From Stercorarius parasiticus (lineage: Eukaryota > Chordata > Aves > Charadriiformes > Stercorariidae), in contig VWZL01002229.1 in NCBI GenBank assembly GCA_013396915.1, positions 806,001-870,000 of the forward strand: a stretch of 64,000 bases of DNA, read 5' to 3'. A program made the translations under genes and the position numbers. Shown here piece after piece: positions 37,797-51,655 of this stretch (position 1 is the stretch's first letter; every line of letters starts with the position of its first letter). The notes beneath the pieces were generated by a model that made no database searches, had not been told where the DNA came from, and saw nothing but the letters and a program-made list of their open reading frames with translations.

Positions 37797-40700
37797 TTGG
37801 AGGGTCTTGGTGTTCTCTCTCTTATTCCTGGGATAAGAGAGCATGAAAACTGCAAATGACATTTTGCTGATTGTCACAGGAAGAAGTTGTAGCGAGACCC
37901 ATCCATGCTGGTGACCAGCCAAGACAGCCGGAGTCTCCACAAGAAAAAAAAAGGCCATGAAGTTGAGGGTCCCAATGAAAAGCCAGAGGTTAAGCAGGCC
38001 TGAGGAGGAGGCATGGCAGGGATACAGCGCAGCCAGCACAGAAGGGAACCTGCTCCCTCCATCTTTTCACTGACAGAATCACCCTAACACCTACTGATGG
38101 TTCAACATGAAAGGCAGAGTCTTAGCAGGAGATTAAACAACTCTCCTTCCCATAAGCGCATCTCATGGAGATGTGGGCAAGTATTCACTGCAAAACAATA
38201 ACTGATATGGGGCTATTTCCACAGTGTCACATATAGATTCATTCATTTCTAAAAAGAAACTGAAGTTCTCTGTACTGAGTAAGCCTTCCTTTTGGCTTTA
38301 TAGCTCTAAATATGTCTGCCGATTTGGGATTCATTTCTCTACAGATACCACTATAGTAGGAATGTAATCATCTAGTTAATTAAATGGAATTTCTACCACA
38401 TAATGTTAATCCCTCAACACTATACTCTTAACTGTCCTTGCATAACTTATACACAGCTATTACAGTACTCCATTGACTTTTCCATTTCACCATGCTTCAG
38501 GAATGTCTAATGAGTCACAGTTTGTCTAGATGCCTTCTGAGAATCACAGTCTTCCCCACAGTATCTCATTGTATCCAGGTGTAAAACAAAATGGTAAACA
38601 AACTCATGCACTGATCTCCCGTTTCTACAATACTGTGGCACAACGGAGCAATAGATGGAAACTATAACACACAACATTTTCAAATTTACCTCTCTTTTGA
38701 GACTTTATAAGATCAATAGAATTATTTCCTTTTTTTACACATGGTTGAAATCAAATTTCTTTAAATGAGTGCATTTGCTAGATGTGAACACACTGTAATA
38801 CAAAAAATGAAAACAGAGCAAGGTAAGTTCTCAAAATGGCAAACTATTGGCAAGAGCTATGCCCATGCTACCTTCAGTGCTTTTACCCAGCTGATCTATT
38901 TTTTAAAAACAATAGTATTTAGAACTGTTCTAGGAATCACTCAGGGGAACTTGCTATATGATATTCACAGATCTATGAGTTGCATTTGTAACCATTATCA
39001 AAATTTCTGCTCACAAAGCTAAGCTATAAGTGATTTTTTTCAGCATTAATTGAGTAGTTGCCATGCATAAAGAAAATCATATTCCCAATAAATCTACAGG
39101 TGATTTTTATTAAGAGGAATTAAAGAGTCATAAGAAATTTGTGTTGATCCTGGTGTAAGCTGCTATCTTCCCTCCTAGAGATGGAGTTGTTGTCTACGTC
39201 AAGTGAAAACATATATCCCTTATGGGAAAAATGCTGTCTCTCCCAATAAAACTTTCCATTATGGTTCCTCTACTTTTCTCTTCCTCCTTTCTCTTGTGGA
39301 AAACTTTTTCCTTCCTAAAACATTCTTCTTCTTCCCTCCCCAACACCCCCTTGGTTTTTTTCCTTTCTTTTCTAAATCCCCACACATCACCCCTTTCAGA
39401 ATCCAATTTGTTTAGTTAGAGTTTTCACCCTTACTACAAACAGCCTGGGTGTTAGATGTTTATTGCAGGACAGCTCTCTTCTACCAAAAAATCACAGGGC
39501 AGGGGGGAAAATAAACTATGTCATAACAACTGTGTAGCCATCTACAATTCAGAGTGTACACAAAATACAAAAGAAATGCATGTCAAGAGATATCAGTAAA
39601 TGTGGTTTAAAAAGAAAAATAAACTTAGTAAATGCCTACATAAAATCTTTCACTTGGGAACACTACAGAACACGCTGCAGATACAACTGCCTAACCCACT
39701 AGGTCGCACCTCCAAATGTTAACACATGATCATATTTCAAAGAGTGATCAGCACTGTGTACTTCTGAAGACGACCCAAAACTTCCACTTTGCAAAATTAT
39801 GAAACATTAGACCTAGATAGAAAACTTTCCTTTTCTCTCAAACAGCATTTGTCCTAAAGCATAAGTGCTGATACCCTTCCAATTTTTTTTTTTTTTAATA
39901 TTTCAGTCACAGCAGCCAAAGCTGCAGAGTTTGCAGGCATTACTTCTACTAAAGCTTGAGGTCATTTAGCAGTCACTGGAAAATTATCCAGTCTGCCTCC
40001 TTGGCCCTCAAAGCTGCCGTTAAGAAAAGATGCAAAAACATACTGCTCTTAGATTGCTCTAGACAACTTTACACACACCAGCTGGCAGTGTCTTGTCATT
40101 ATTCATAAATATGGTCTAAGAAATAACTGCTTCCCAGATTTTGTATGAATCCCAAATATAAGTGCCCACATTTAGCAGGCAAGTTGATGCTGGTTTATGT
40201 AACAGTTGAGGATTTAAACCTCCGGGAAAAGCAGTGAACCACTTAACTGGTGACCGTGCAATTTGACTACCTGATTTCTGTACAAGCTGTAGTCTAATTG
40301 GACCTGAGAACAAAGGTGGCCCATTATGATGAAGTGATATTTGCACTTGGTACTGGTTACAGTAGTTAGGCTCAAAGAGCGTGGAGGAAAGTCAGTAGTG
40401 GAATGTTGTTGGTTTTATTTGATATTTCTCTCTGTGAAGTGCTTCATGACTCTAGGATGTGTACCACACACATCTGAAGGAACTAACTTCATGTGCACTC
40501 TTTCGTCTTAGAGTCCTTGTAGAAGTAGCAAGTCACACTACCTTTGGAAGAATAAAATAAGGCAACTTCAGAGAAGATTCCCAGTCTGCAACTGGAAGTA
40601 GACCCTGCCATGGCAAGTGTATTTTACATCTAAACTGAATTTTAGTTTAAGCGTATTTCCCCTCCTATTGTTTTTTCTCAATAGGAAAGGGAAAGCTCCA

Positions 40701-43145
40701 AAAGTAATTTTGAATTCTACGTATTTTGGTTAACAAGATTACTTTTCTTCTTTATCCCCTCAAGCATATCCTTGTTTTGGAAAGCATTCCATCTGACGTC
40801 TAAATCTTTCAAAGAGGCAAAAAAGTGCTTGTGGTTTGGCTCTCGCTTTAACTTCTAGTAGATAGCTTCTGGAAGAACTAATTTATTTAGAATCTTTCAT
40901 CATTATTATAAATTATATTATACAATTGCAGGTTTCTTAGAAATTAGTTTTGCCATGGTTCAATCTTATTGGTAATAATGTGAAAAAAAAAGACCTTGAC
41001 TAATAGATTTTTCAACCGCTTTTTGGGGACAAGGGGATGGAATTCATCATGGCTAACTTTTAGTACCCTGCACCAACAACAGAATGTTATCTTTCTGCTA
41101 ATTTTGATTTTGAAATGCAGTGTTTTCATACGTAACAAGCTGTCTCTGGCACTAAAAAGTTTTGAAAAATTAACTGAAACTTGGTTGGTTGTGTGCTTCT
41201 ATTGTGAGTCATGTATGTAAACCCTTAAAGCAGCTGTGCAATGTTGGGTCTTCTTACTAAGAAAACCTGTTTCCTGAATATTCAGGCATATTTAGCCTTT
41301 CCATCTTCTGGCACAACAGCAAGGCTCTGAAAAGCATTCTCTGTTGACCTGGCTGCATTCCCATAGTTTTATTTTTGAGATCAATAATCAGTTTTGAAAA
41401 TCTCACCTGAACATATTTTTACTCTTCTCATCACTTTTTTTGTCCTGCTGACACCACCCAGCCAAGAGACTTAGCTGACCTTCCTCCATTTTGCATACTC
41501 TGAACACAAATTTTGAGTGAATTGCAATGGCAAGAAAAAATACTTCCTGGAGATAAATCTCATGCAATGACCCCATAAGGAGAATTTGGATGGCACAGAC
41601 TTTATTATATGCAATGGTGCACTAGTCATGAACACATCTCAGTCCTCACATTTTTCTTCCAGTGTACTGGCTCTCCAACCCTTCCCCCTCCCTCCATTTT
41701 TCCTTTCCTCCCTTCCTTTTTTACCTTCTTCTCTGCTTTCCCTTTTAAACCTGCAAATTCATCAACTGGGTATAGTAGCCCCCTAAACGCTGGTAGCAAA
41801 CACAGGTGCCAATGATCCCACAGCAGGCCTTCCACAGGAAAATTCCACTTAAAATGTTGACATGATGTGGAGGATATCTTAGGCATATTTTCATTTTCAG
41901 TGAAACTCTCTCTGGAAGGTGACACACCAAAAATTTTTCAGGTTTCCCTGCTAACTCAGGAAAGCTTTGAAAACAAGAAAAAAAAACTTGTTTTGTTAGC
42001 TCTTCATCTTTTGGCTTGATGGAGCTGGATAGGAAGAGGATATGTTTTTCACATAGGAGGCAAGACTGGAAGACACACCAGGTCTCTGCCTGGCACAAAA
42101 TAACCTCACACTTGCCAACAGCCACTCTCAGGGCCAGTGTCATCCTCATGCCCCAGGGCTACACTTCAGGCCAAAGCTTTTTAGGGAAAATGTGGTCTGG
42201 CCACAGTCTTTTCCTTGTCCAGAAAACAGTCTTTATCCTGGCTGAGGTTGTAAATAGGTGGTGCAGAGCTCCGTGCAATGGCTCTTCACCATCTGTAACA
42301 CAACCAGCATCAAAACCTGCCCCACCGTTGTGCAGTGAGGCTGCATGGAGGATGTGACCCAGCCTTACACACTTAAAAAGAAACTACCTTATTTGAATGC
42401 AGCACAGCAGGAAGATCAACCCTATCTGAATAAAACCCTGTGTTTATGAAATCCTTGGCACCAGATCTGTTATCACAAACTATTTTGATTGCACGTAAAA
42501 GAAAAGCCCTAAGTGAAAATTATTTATTCTTTATCTATTGTGCAACGAAAAGATTAACTCCCTTAACAGTTGGTTCTCTTTTTGAAGTTGTACGTCCTAC
42601 TCTTATTGTCTTATTTTTACTAATGAGAGGTTTATAGCAGGTTTTAACCTAAGAATGATTGCTGATGGTGAAATGCAGTAATTATATGCCTTCTGACAAG
42701 ACATGAAGGTGCATACTAGAGAACTTGCATAAAATGCCAACTTAATCTCCTTCATATAAAAAGGAATACTTTACAAGCTGGCAGATCTTCAACTCTGAGT
42801 AACAAAACCCCTTTCTTTTTCTGCCCAAAATAAGAATGGGTTAACAAAAGCAGGAACGAAAATCTCTCTATTTTCTTCTCTCGCTTGTTCACAAAATATA
42901 GTATTACAGGACTTAAGGAATTTGAAATGCCATGATGTGAAAAGCTACGTGAAGCAAAAGAAGTCTCCTCTGATAATAACAAAACAGTCCTATTTGAAAA
43001 TGAGTTCATAGGCAGTTCATAATGAAGGCCTTTGAGGTCCATCATATCCATCATATTAATCTAATTTAGAAGTAAAACAGAAATCCTAGGTAAAGGGCAA
43101 AAGGCATTATGGTCAGAAAAGTTAAACTAACATTGCATCCTCTTT
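37797..43145. other. Gene-free intron block
   Basis: AT-rich intron with pyrimidine-rich tracts at about 39271-39370 and 41681-41746 and a T14 run at 39883-39896. Open frames (longest 41745-42149 minus, 134 codons) follow these tracts on their complements and show no domain. Confidence 0.5.
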
Positions 43146-43199
43146 AAAAAAAAAAAGGAAAGAAAGAAAGAAAAAAGGAGGAAGAAAGAAAAGAAGGAG
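43146..43199 (+). repeat. Polypurine tract with GAAA units
   Basis: Fifty-four consecutive purines: an A-run, then GGAAAGAAAGAAAGAAAAAA, then GGAGGAAGAAAG-type sequence. Partly mirror-symmetric polypurine tracts can form intramolecular triplex (H-DNA). Confidence 0.9.
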
Positions 43200-43991
43200 C
43201 AGCAACAAGCAGTAGGCAAGTCAATAGTATTTGTACTGTTTCTGCATGACTGCATTTTCTCATACAAGAGGTACTTCTGGACTACAATGAGACTGTGGTA
43301 AACCATCTGTTTAGGGATTAAGAATCCAGCAACACTGAATGTTCAGTTCAACATAAACTGGTCACTTGTTTAACTCTGCATTCACCATTGTCCCCCCAAA
43401 GCACTCGACAAGTACCAGCTTTTTAATTCTGTGGATAACTAGAAAGGTATTTTCTTCTTGGTCTTGAAAAATGTTTTCTAGTAAGAGTGATGTAGCTATG
43501 AATTTTAATGTAAATTACAAGCAATCTGAAAGTTTTAGGCCCACGAACTGGACTGCAGCTGCGGGATTGAAAGGCCAGTTGATGATTGTCAACAGAGACA
43601 AAGAGAGTTCAAATAGTAAAAACATGAGGCACATCATACAACATAGTGCAAACAATCTGAGTCTAAGGAAACAAAATGAAAAATGGAATATTTAGTCTAA
43701 ATTTCCAGAAAATCTTTGCATTCGTGAGACATTTCACACTGCTGCGTCTTTTCCCAAAGGAGTGATGTGACACTGCCTTTGCCAATCCAAAGTACGTTTG
43801 TGGAAGTGGGCATATTTGAGATGTGCATTTTAGTGAGACATCTGATGAAAAGAGAGTTAGGTATTGAAGGTGTTAGTCTCCTTTACTGACTAGTATTACA
43901 AGCCCAGGAATTCGAACATGTACATAATGCATCTTCTACATCTCTAAAATTTACTATATAAGAAGCATAATATGTTTCAATAAAACACATG

Positions 43992-44012
43992 ATGTGTTAC
44001 TCTGTAACACAT
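43992..44012. repeat. Perfect 9-bp inverted repeat, 3-nt spacer
   Basis: ATGTGTTAC (43992-44000) and GTAACACAT (44004-44012) are exact reverse complements around TCT. Confidence 0.7.
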
Positions 44013-45336
44013 ATATCACTGCACCAATAACAAGATGCACATTTTTGCCTGAAGACTTAAAAAGCAGCCCAAAAAAGGGTAAATTGTACAGATTTTACTG
44101 TTGATGTTTTGCTCAAGTACAGCTTGCCTTTCTGCTTTGAGCTTTCTCCACTTGCCCTTTTCCATTTAAACTGTACCTATGAGTGGCAGACAGACCAGCA
44201 AAGTGCAAGCTCTGAAAGTAGCAGCACGACACAACTACAAAGTTTCCTGCAGCCAAGTGAAAACTTATTCAGCAAACTAAACTGCTTGCTCACTAAAGAC
44301 AAAGTATACAAACTCCTGCTAAAAGGCAAAAGAAAACCACTAATTGCCTGAGCTTAGAAAGCTACTTCCCCTATGGGCAGGTTATTCTGTAACTGTCAAT
44401 TAACGGGTTTCTTGCACATTCCACCGGCTGCTATCAAACACAGGGTGCTGCACCAAGCGCAAAGTACACGATCCTGGACCACTGATCACCTCTGGTATGA
44501 TAAAATTCCCGTGGTGGTAACACAACTCTATCTTACCATTTTTACACGCTTCCACACAGAAATCATGGCCTCTGTTTAAGGGCTCCTCTGACTACATGCC
44601 ATTCCTCCCTGCTCAGGACATTTAAGCAGGTGTTCAATTCAGTTTCTAGGAGCTCTGAGAATGTACTTAAGGATGCCCTGTAGAGAGAACGCCTTCCTGA
44701 AATGGTGACTGTCTGTTCATGGTCTGCCAGCAGAGTCTGCCTCCTCCACCAGACAAGAGAGCCAAGGAAAAGGGGAGTTAGTGAAAGCAGCCAAAGAACG
44801 CAGCATCCCGTACCCACAAAAGTGGTTTATCTGTTTCTGATACACTGTATGCTCGCTTCTTAGTTGACTCCCAGTGACTGGAATGTTCACGTGGGGAAAG
44901 TATTTCTCAGCTCATCAGAAATGCAAGGGAAGAAGAAACCCCTGAACTACTAGCTTCAAACCAAACAGTCTTCTTTTGGAAATAAATGTTCTCAAGATGA
45001 ATGTCAGCATTGCTCTTCTGTAGGAGTGGGCATATCAACAGCCGGCCATTAAACAAGGAGTTAATAATCAAGGCCCAAATCCTCCTGCCCACAAGCCAGT
45101 ACAATAAAATCTGAGAAATAAAGCTGACAGTAGCTCTATCTCATAAATTCACCAAGCCTGTGCCAAGATTACCAAATGCACCAGTGTTTTTGTTTGCATC
45201 TTAACCTCCCTGAATGATGCTGACACTGAGCAGAGTGTTTATCTAGCAAGACAGGATAGTCACAAGTTCCTAGAACTACTGCCTCTTCCTTGTTCTCACT
45301 GCTTGCTACACCCTCGCCTGGCATCAAGCCTTGAAG

Positions 45337-45425
45337 TAGACCATAAACTCCTTAGGGCAGATATTATGTCTGTGCTGGTTTTGCACAGTGCCCACTATGA
45401 TTAAATTTTGATCCCAACTGTCATT
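45337..45425 (+). mobile_element. Possible 3' tail of an ancient LINE/SINE
   Basis: AGACCATAAACTCCTTAGGG and the following CAGATATTATGTCTGTGCTG resemble the 'AGACTGTAAGCTCCTTGAGGGCAGGGA...GTCT' tail shared by L2/MIR-like and related amniote repeats. The continuation TTGCACAGTGCCCACTATGA fits 'CACAGTGCCTGGCAC'. It is strongly diverged, so the family is left open. Confidence 0.5.
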
Positions 45426-46439
45426 TCTACAGATTTTTCAAATATAAAGGAAGTGGTCTGGCTAAGGAACAGCTTTGGGGAGCTGCGTTTTTTTCATCAA
45501 ATGTCTTCAAGATATTGTTCACATTTTTCTTGACCTCAGACTTTTATTTCTTGTAATGGAAAACTGTGAATTGAATTATGAATAAAAATATTTTTAAATC
45601 TTTATTAAAGCTTCAAGAGAAATCAGACACACTGTCCTGATGCTTTTGCTGCCCTCACACACTCGCAGATATCACCTATCCACACAGCTCTTTCAGCAGA
45701 GATGGAAATGGCACATTCCTAATTTTTCAGCTGATTTAAGCTTTCCTTGCTGGGGGAAAAATAAACAACAACAACAACAAAAAAAACCTAACCTTTTTTA
45801 GTATCTTAAGATTGTCTTGCAAGAGGTGAAAGATCCTTGACCATGTGACAAAGCCCAGTGCTCTCCAGCTGTCAGTACTACATTTACCATATTTTCTAAA
45901 TTATCCAAACAAACAAAATAATATCAAGCGAGTTGCATTTTGTGTACCAATCTGCTTATTCAAATTTGAAAGCTCAGTCCCCCCGAATTCACTTTCTGAA
46001 CAATGTATCAGCTAGATGAAGGTAAAGAGGCCCTACGCGTGGCTCGGGCAAGAATCTCTGCTGGCCCTGTCCTTTACGGGCTTTTATTTCCTCGCTTAAC
46101 TTTAAAGCTGGAGCCTCCCAGTCACAGAGGACTGCAAGAAGTTCACATCTCTTGCTGTTTTGGTTTCAGCTTGCACAGCTTCAGACTAACAGGAGAGTTG
46201 TGCACCAAGCCTCGCTGTAAAGGATGTGCTCCCAACTGTAACAGAAACATTCTTCTTAGCATTCAAGCCCCTAAACACTAACAAATAAAATTAAAAAAAG
46301 CAAAGGAAATATCAATGGAAGGGGTAATTGCAACTGCCATAGGTACTTCCAAAAAAAACCCCACAGATGCAGAGTGAGAATGCTGTAGTTGTTACCATCA
46401 GACAGTCCCAGGCCACCACCTTGCATGGCAAGTTGTAAG

Positions 46440-46461
46440 ATTTAAGCGTGGACGCTTAAAT
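46440..46461. repeat. 22-nt near-perfect palindrome, 10-bp arms
   Basis: ATTTAAGCGT (46440-46449) and ACGCTTAAAT (46452-46461) are exact reverse complements with only GG between them. Each arm keeps a CpG. This geometry suits a dimeric DNA-binding protein, but I cannot name one. Confidence 0.7.
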
Positions 46462-48436
46462 GTATCATGTTTTGGATGGGGTTCAAAAAAATCACATCTA
46501 AAGAACAACTAGGTCGTTTTCTGAAAGAGAGAGGCAGTTGTTTGACTTGCTGCCAAGGACAATCAAGGAGCATCCCCAGGGCAGAATGTCCTGCCATTTC
46601 GGGACTGCAACTCACAACAAGGGGCCTTAAAAGCACCGCTCTCCATGAAGTTTTACACACACCGTGTACTTTCTGCTGAGGTTCACTGCTGGCTGTATGT
46701 AGTTCCATCCCACTCCCTGGACAGGGAACCCCAGCAGACAGCAGTGTAGGTCATTCATATAGAAACCCACTTTCCCCTAAACCACAAGCATCGAAGGCTG
46801 ATGCGTTCCTGAGAGGCTCTTCCATTGGATGAGATCTAAAATGTATTAAAACCAGTATGCTCTTGAGGAACTGGGATTGTTAGTCTTCATATCACAGTCT
46901 GCTTCCGTGCATTTTGCTTAGCTCTTTATTTGCCACCCAATGTGTGTAACAGCATGAGGCATTGAAAAAAGTCATCTCCCATTCTCCAGCTCAGCAACAG
47001 CCAACATTGAGGCTTAATGCTACTTTTGACTCATGTGCAAACCATCTGCTGACATCAGCATTAAGTTCTGCCACAGACCAAAAATTTTGTGAATTAATTG
47101 AATTTGGCAGGTGGGAAGAGATGGACAGCTGTTTGGTACAGCTTCTTTTCTGTTGCGCATATAAGACTGTTTCTCCCAACATTAGTTGGTCATACAATGA
47201 TACAAGAAATACATTACCTAATTTTGCATCTAACATTTCTGCTGTTGCTTCCATAATCTGTGAGAGAAGCCCTTTTAAAATTCACTTTGAAGGACACACT
47301 GGTAACCTTCAGTGATTGAGATGGTAGTTAGAATTGATTATTTGTTCTCTGCAAGATGCTTACCTCCCTAATTAACGTAAAACCGTGAGATACCCAAAAT
47401 GCACCAGTCCGCAGGGATTACAGAGGGAGCATAATATAAAAGAATCAATGTTCATCTCTGTAAATCAACAGGGTAAGTGTTTTTCTTGAGAACATCATTC
47501 ATGTTATGTTATTAATTTTTGATATGCTGGAGAGACCATGAGATGCACATTTCTCTGTTACTGCTAAATTCCACAAAAACTTTTGGACTCTGTTTAATGA
47601 ATGAGGATGTATTTTCATATAGTGTCATTGTTTTACTACTTCCCATGTTTATTTGGACAGATTCATAGCACTGGGTACGAAATGTATTGGTTGGCAACTT
47701 CAGTTTTGGAAGGGAAAGTAAACACATGGTGATTAGCAAACAGTGAACTCTACTGTGTTTCATTTTGGCTTAACAAAAACTAAAAACACACACACAGACA
47801 AACACATGAACCAGGGACCATTCTCTGTTTTGTTCCAAGCAGGAGCATTTGTCCGTACATTGTCTCCTAACCCCTCTTTGGAGCGTATCCAGGATTATAC
47901 TTTTTTCCTTTATTTTATTTTTAAATGGCTTCACTAACAGTGATTGCAGATGCCAATAAAGCAATATTTAAGAAGACAATGGTAAGACACCAACAAACAA
48001 TTTGCTTCTGAGATGTAAATAAAATCACTAAATCATACAGATTAAAGGGAGTTTTAAAAAAAATAAATTTAAAAAATTGTGTCTACTGTATCTAGTCTTG
48101 ATAAATGAAAGGTTCCAAGAGTCATTTATAGAAGAACCCAGAAAAAAATACTTTAAAAAGTCTCAATGAATTTCAAAGCTAAAGATAAATACACAACGAC
48201 CACATAAGTTTCCAGTTGTCATTGTTTTTCTTTTAGTACTCCCATTGCTTCTTTTATTGCTTCATTGCTTTACTTACCCTGGGAGTTGGGGTTTTTAAGG
48301 CATCCACTCTCACTACATGCAAATATGCTGCCTTTTCTGACATTTCTGACATTATGACACCCAAATTTAGGTGGAGTTAAGTAGTCAGAGAAGAAAAGCA
48401 GGAGCCCAAACTCATACAACCTATTTTCAGTTCAGC

Positions 48437-48855
48437 CGCAGAATCCATAGCATCACTTCAGGCAAGACAAGTGGTGCCTGCGCTTAGTTTCGTCTTGCCA
48501 TAACAATGTTTCTCCGATTCAAAAGAAGTGTTGGTGACATTTTATTTACCACTGTAAAGCCTTGGAAAAATATGATGCGAGTAGGCAGCGGTCTTATCTT
48601 ACAAGTCATTACCTCCCTCGCCACACTTCCCCAACTACCTGGCAAGCATTTTTCCTGAAATGCGCATTAATCACCTCAGAGCCTCAGGTGGCTACGGCAT
48701 ATAGCAACCCACGGCCAAGCATTTTTTACACAACGCTTGACGCATGCTATGCGATGATGTGATGCTCAACAGCACTCCGTGCTCGATAAAGACGAAAAGC
48801 ATTTCCTTCCACCAAGCCCTGTAGCCCCCGGCCCCGCATCCGCCAGGGCTACTCC
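48437..48855. promoter_or_regulatory. CpG-dense candidate regulatory element
   Basis: I counted 20 CpG dinucleotides in about 420 bp, far more than in the neighbouring intron, at only moderate GC content. That points to low germline methylation. No repeat or convincing coding frame explains it. Just downstream are two perfect AP-1-type sites, TGAGTCA at 48913-48919 and TGACTCA at 49223-49229. It may be an intronic enhancer or an alternative promoter. I saw no TATA box placed to decide. Confidence 0.4.
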
Positions 48856-49229
48856 GTTGATTTCAAACAAAGGTAGGAAATGGCTGTATCCTAATGCTTC
48901 ATTGTGGCCCCATGAGTCAGTGGTTTGGAACTCGGTACCTATTCTTCACTCTTTTACCAGAAGGGAAAAAAAAAGCCAGAAAAGCAGCAGATAAACACTC
49001 CAGGCTGTTCAGATAAATGCTTTGCTCAAGAGAGATCTCCTGGTCCTTAACTTTTCTTTTCATTTCCTAATCTCCAGCTCTGCAATAACATTTACTCACC
49101 AGCAGGAAATCACTCGTGGTGACAGATTTTTCTACTGCTATGATGGCCCAGCACTGAGCTGCCGTTTCAAAGCCATAGTGGTTTCGGAGAAAGAAAGAGA
49201 GAAGGTGCGCAGTCTGTGAAGGTGACTCA

Positions 49230-51655
49230 GTAACCCTCCCGAGTGGAAAACCACTCTTCCAAACACAAACATAGGAAGGTTATTCACAATAGTAACTAAG
49301 GTAGCCAAGCCACAACAAGTTCAGTTTTACTTATCAGTTAGCATATTTTTTCAGGGTTAACAGACATCTTTTTACGAAAAGCATAAGCATGAAGGAAGGG
49401 TTGCCAAAACCACATCGCACAGCTTTGACCCTGCTTTTCTGACTAGCCTGCAAAACTGTTTATGATGTGGATGACCAGATTAACGTTACAAGAGCTGTGC
49501 TATCGCATGCTGATATGGTGATAGGGCATGCTACTGAGCAAACATCACAGCATTTTAAAAACTCTTTTTAAAAAAAGGAAGTTTGTTGTTGTTTTATACC
49601 ACTAGAAACCATTTTATCCACCACAGATATGCAGCTGCCTCTGAGATGAACAGAGGCAGAGGTTTAACACCGAGGTTAAAGATACTGAGTATTTCAGCTC
49701 AAGTGTCTCAGAAATGTCTCAGGCTGGAGTCTGACAAACCTCTGTAGTTACAAATATTCCTAGTTAATATAATCTTACCTTCTCAAAGGTACCTGTGGTG
49801 ACTGCAAGATATGAGCGTTAAACCAAAGATCCCGCACAACCACTATATACCACCATCAGATACAGGACAAATACCTCATTCAGGCAAGGGCAGTTTTTTA
49901 GTTCAAATGGAGATCCAGTTACAAAATCCATTAAAGAACAGCATTAAAAATAGACTAAAGGAGGAAAAAAGAATTGGGCTGAAATGTATTATACCATCTT
50001 TAGCACTGCTGAAAGGTATTGCTGCAGTTTTTACAACTTGAGAATTCATTTTATAGCACAGTCTCAATGGTGTGGTACAATTCAGTTTTATATGACCATT
50101 GCCAATTGTAAAAATAATGTCATTGTTCTCCTTTGGAAAAGGTGAAGTTTCAGGCTATAAATGTATGAATAATTCATGGATTAAAATTAGTATCCTTCTT
50201 TAGATTTCAATAACATTCACTAAATTTTAAAATCATCAGGCTTTGCATTTTACGAAAAAGAAGACTCAGTTTCTCCCTACATAACACAGCAAGATTAAAC
50301 TCTTGTTTTTCTTAGAAAATCTTTATCTAACTATCGCTAAGGTACATCCTTACATATACTACGGCTATCATATTGATAATTGACTTCTTGGTCATTTAAA
50401 AGATACAAGTAATGCCACGAGCAATGCCCTTTTTTTTTTCCCTAACATATACCAGTAAGATGCTATTTGTCATCCAAGTCTTCATCATATTTTAGCAAGT
50501 CAAACTGACCACACTACCAAAACTGAGTATGGAGTGTGTAATGGCATATAACACGGAGGAAACCATAAGAAACTCCCTTATACTTTGCCAACATATCAAT
50601 AATCAGAACTGTTTACAGAGGTACAAAAACTATGGAGAGCACAGTTTATAAAACAAAAAAGGAAATGTACTCTGTGCAAGGGGAAAGTTAAAAGTGAAGT
50701 GCAGTAACAGCACTATCTTGTTACAAACACTTGGCAATGTGTCTAAAGCACCATGGTCAAAGGCGTGATGCAGTATGTGCAGTGTTCTTGTCAGAAGCAC
50801 TCCGCAACTCCAAACCTCTCTAGCCGTCATCACCACCTCATTTGGCAATGGCTCCAAAGACTCAGTTCATCTACTCTAAATTTACTCCATGTGAAACAGA
50901 CACAAACTTACTAGTATTGTGTTCCACGCAGCGAAAAAAAAGGAACATTGGCAAACAGCAGTACAGCATATAGCTGGGCAGCTACAAAGACAGTTGCACT
51001 GTATCATGAAAGCACAGTTGTACATCGTGTCCACATCCTGTTTTCATTTTAAAATTTCAGTGACACTTTTCTTTATTTGTCTTCCTTTCTAAGTTCTTCC
51101 AGTTTCTCAGCCCCGCGCTTTTTTTCCATGCTGCTGCTGCCGCTGCACTGGACACAGAAGTAATGTGTTCAGGACAGATAAGAAGCAGCATTTTGAGTGG
51201 ATAAAGGAGGCAAAAGGACACAAAGAGAACTAACTGACATCTCTTTGATTAGGAGTTGAGCTATAAAAACTCTGGAGGCTGTATTCCACTTTCCTCAGAG
51301 TTATCACCAAAATTATTTTCTCAGATTCTCTACAACAGCCTACCAAAGGCAATTAATGAATTCAGGCACACTGATTTGAATTTACTGCCTGCTGTATTTC
51401 TTAAAAGGAACATGCATGAACTGGAAGAAGTCTTTTCAAGCAGCATTGGGGACTGAGAGATTCACTTTTCAGCAAGCCTTGTAGTTAGTGTTTAACTACT
51501 CGGTAGAGTGAGGATAACAATCTCAAGGTCAGCCTTGTGTGTACAGACTGTGTGTAGAAGACTCAAGTCAAACTATCTGACAGTAGAGGTGTTATGTTAA
51601 ACAAAAATATTTCTTTTCACATTGCTATTTTTTTAATTTCCTTGAAGACACCAAA
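49230..51655. other. Gene-free intron block
   Basis: AT-rich, with no recognised repeat. A plus-strand open frame at 51256-51456 (66 codons, ending ELEEVFSSSIGD) is unrecognised. A short CTG/CCG patch lies near 51130-51150. Confidence 0.45.

Larger units (their letters stand above)
44013..48420. other. Gene-free intron block
   Basis: It contains an old repeat tail (45337-45425), an AAC microsatellite (about 45764-45780) and the palindrome at 46440-46461. The 46003-46281 stretch has an open frame of 92 codons but no recognisable protein. Confidence 0.5.

Noticed and set aside
41745..42149. 134-codon minus-strand open frame as a gene
   Set aside because: No recognisable domain, part of it runs along the complement of a polypyrimidine-rich stretch, and the length is within what chance gives in 64 kb.
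45764..45786. AAC/A-rich run as a retroposon tail
   Set aside because: A simple microsatellite with no element body beside it explains it.
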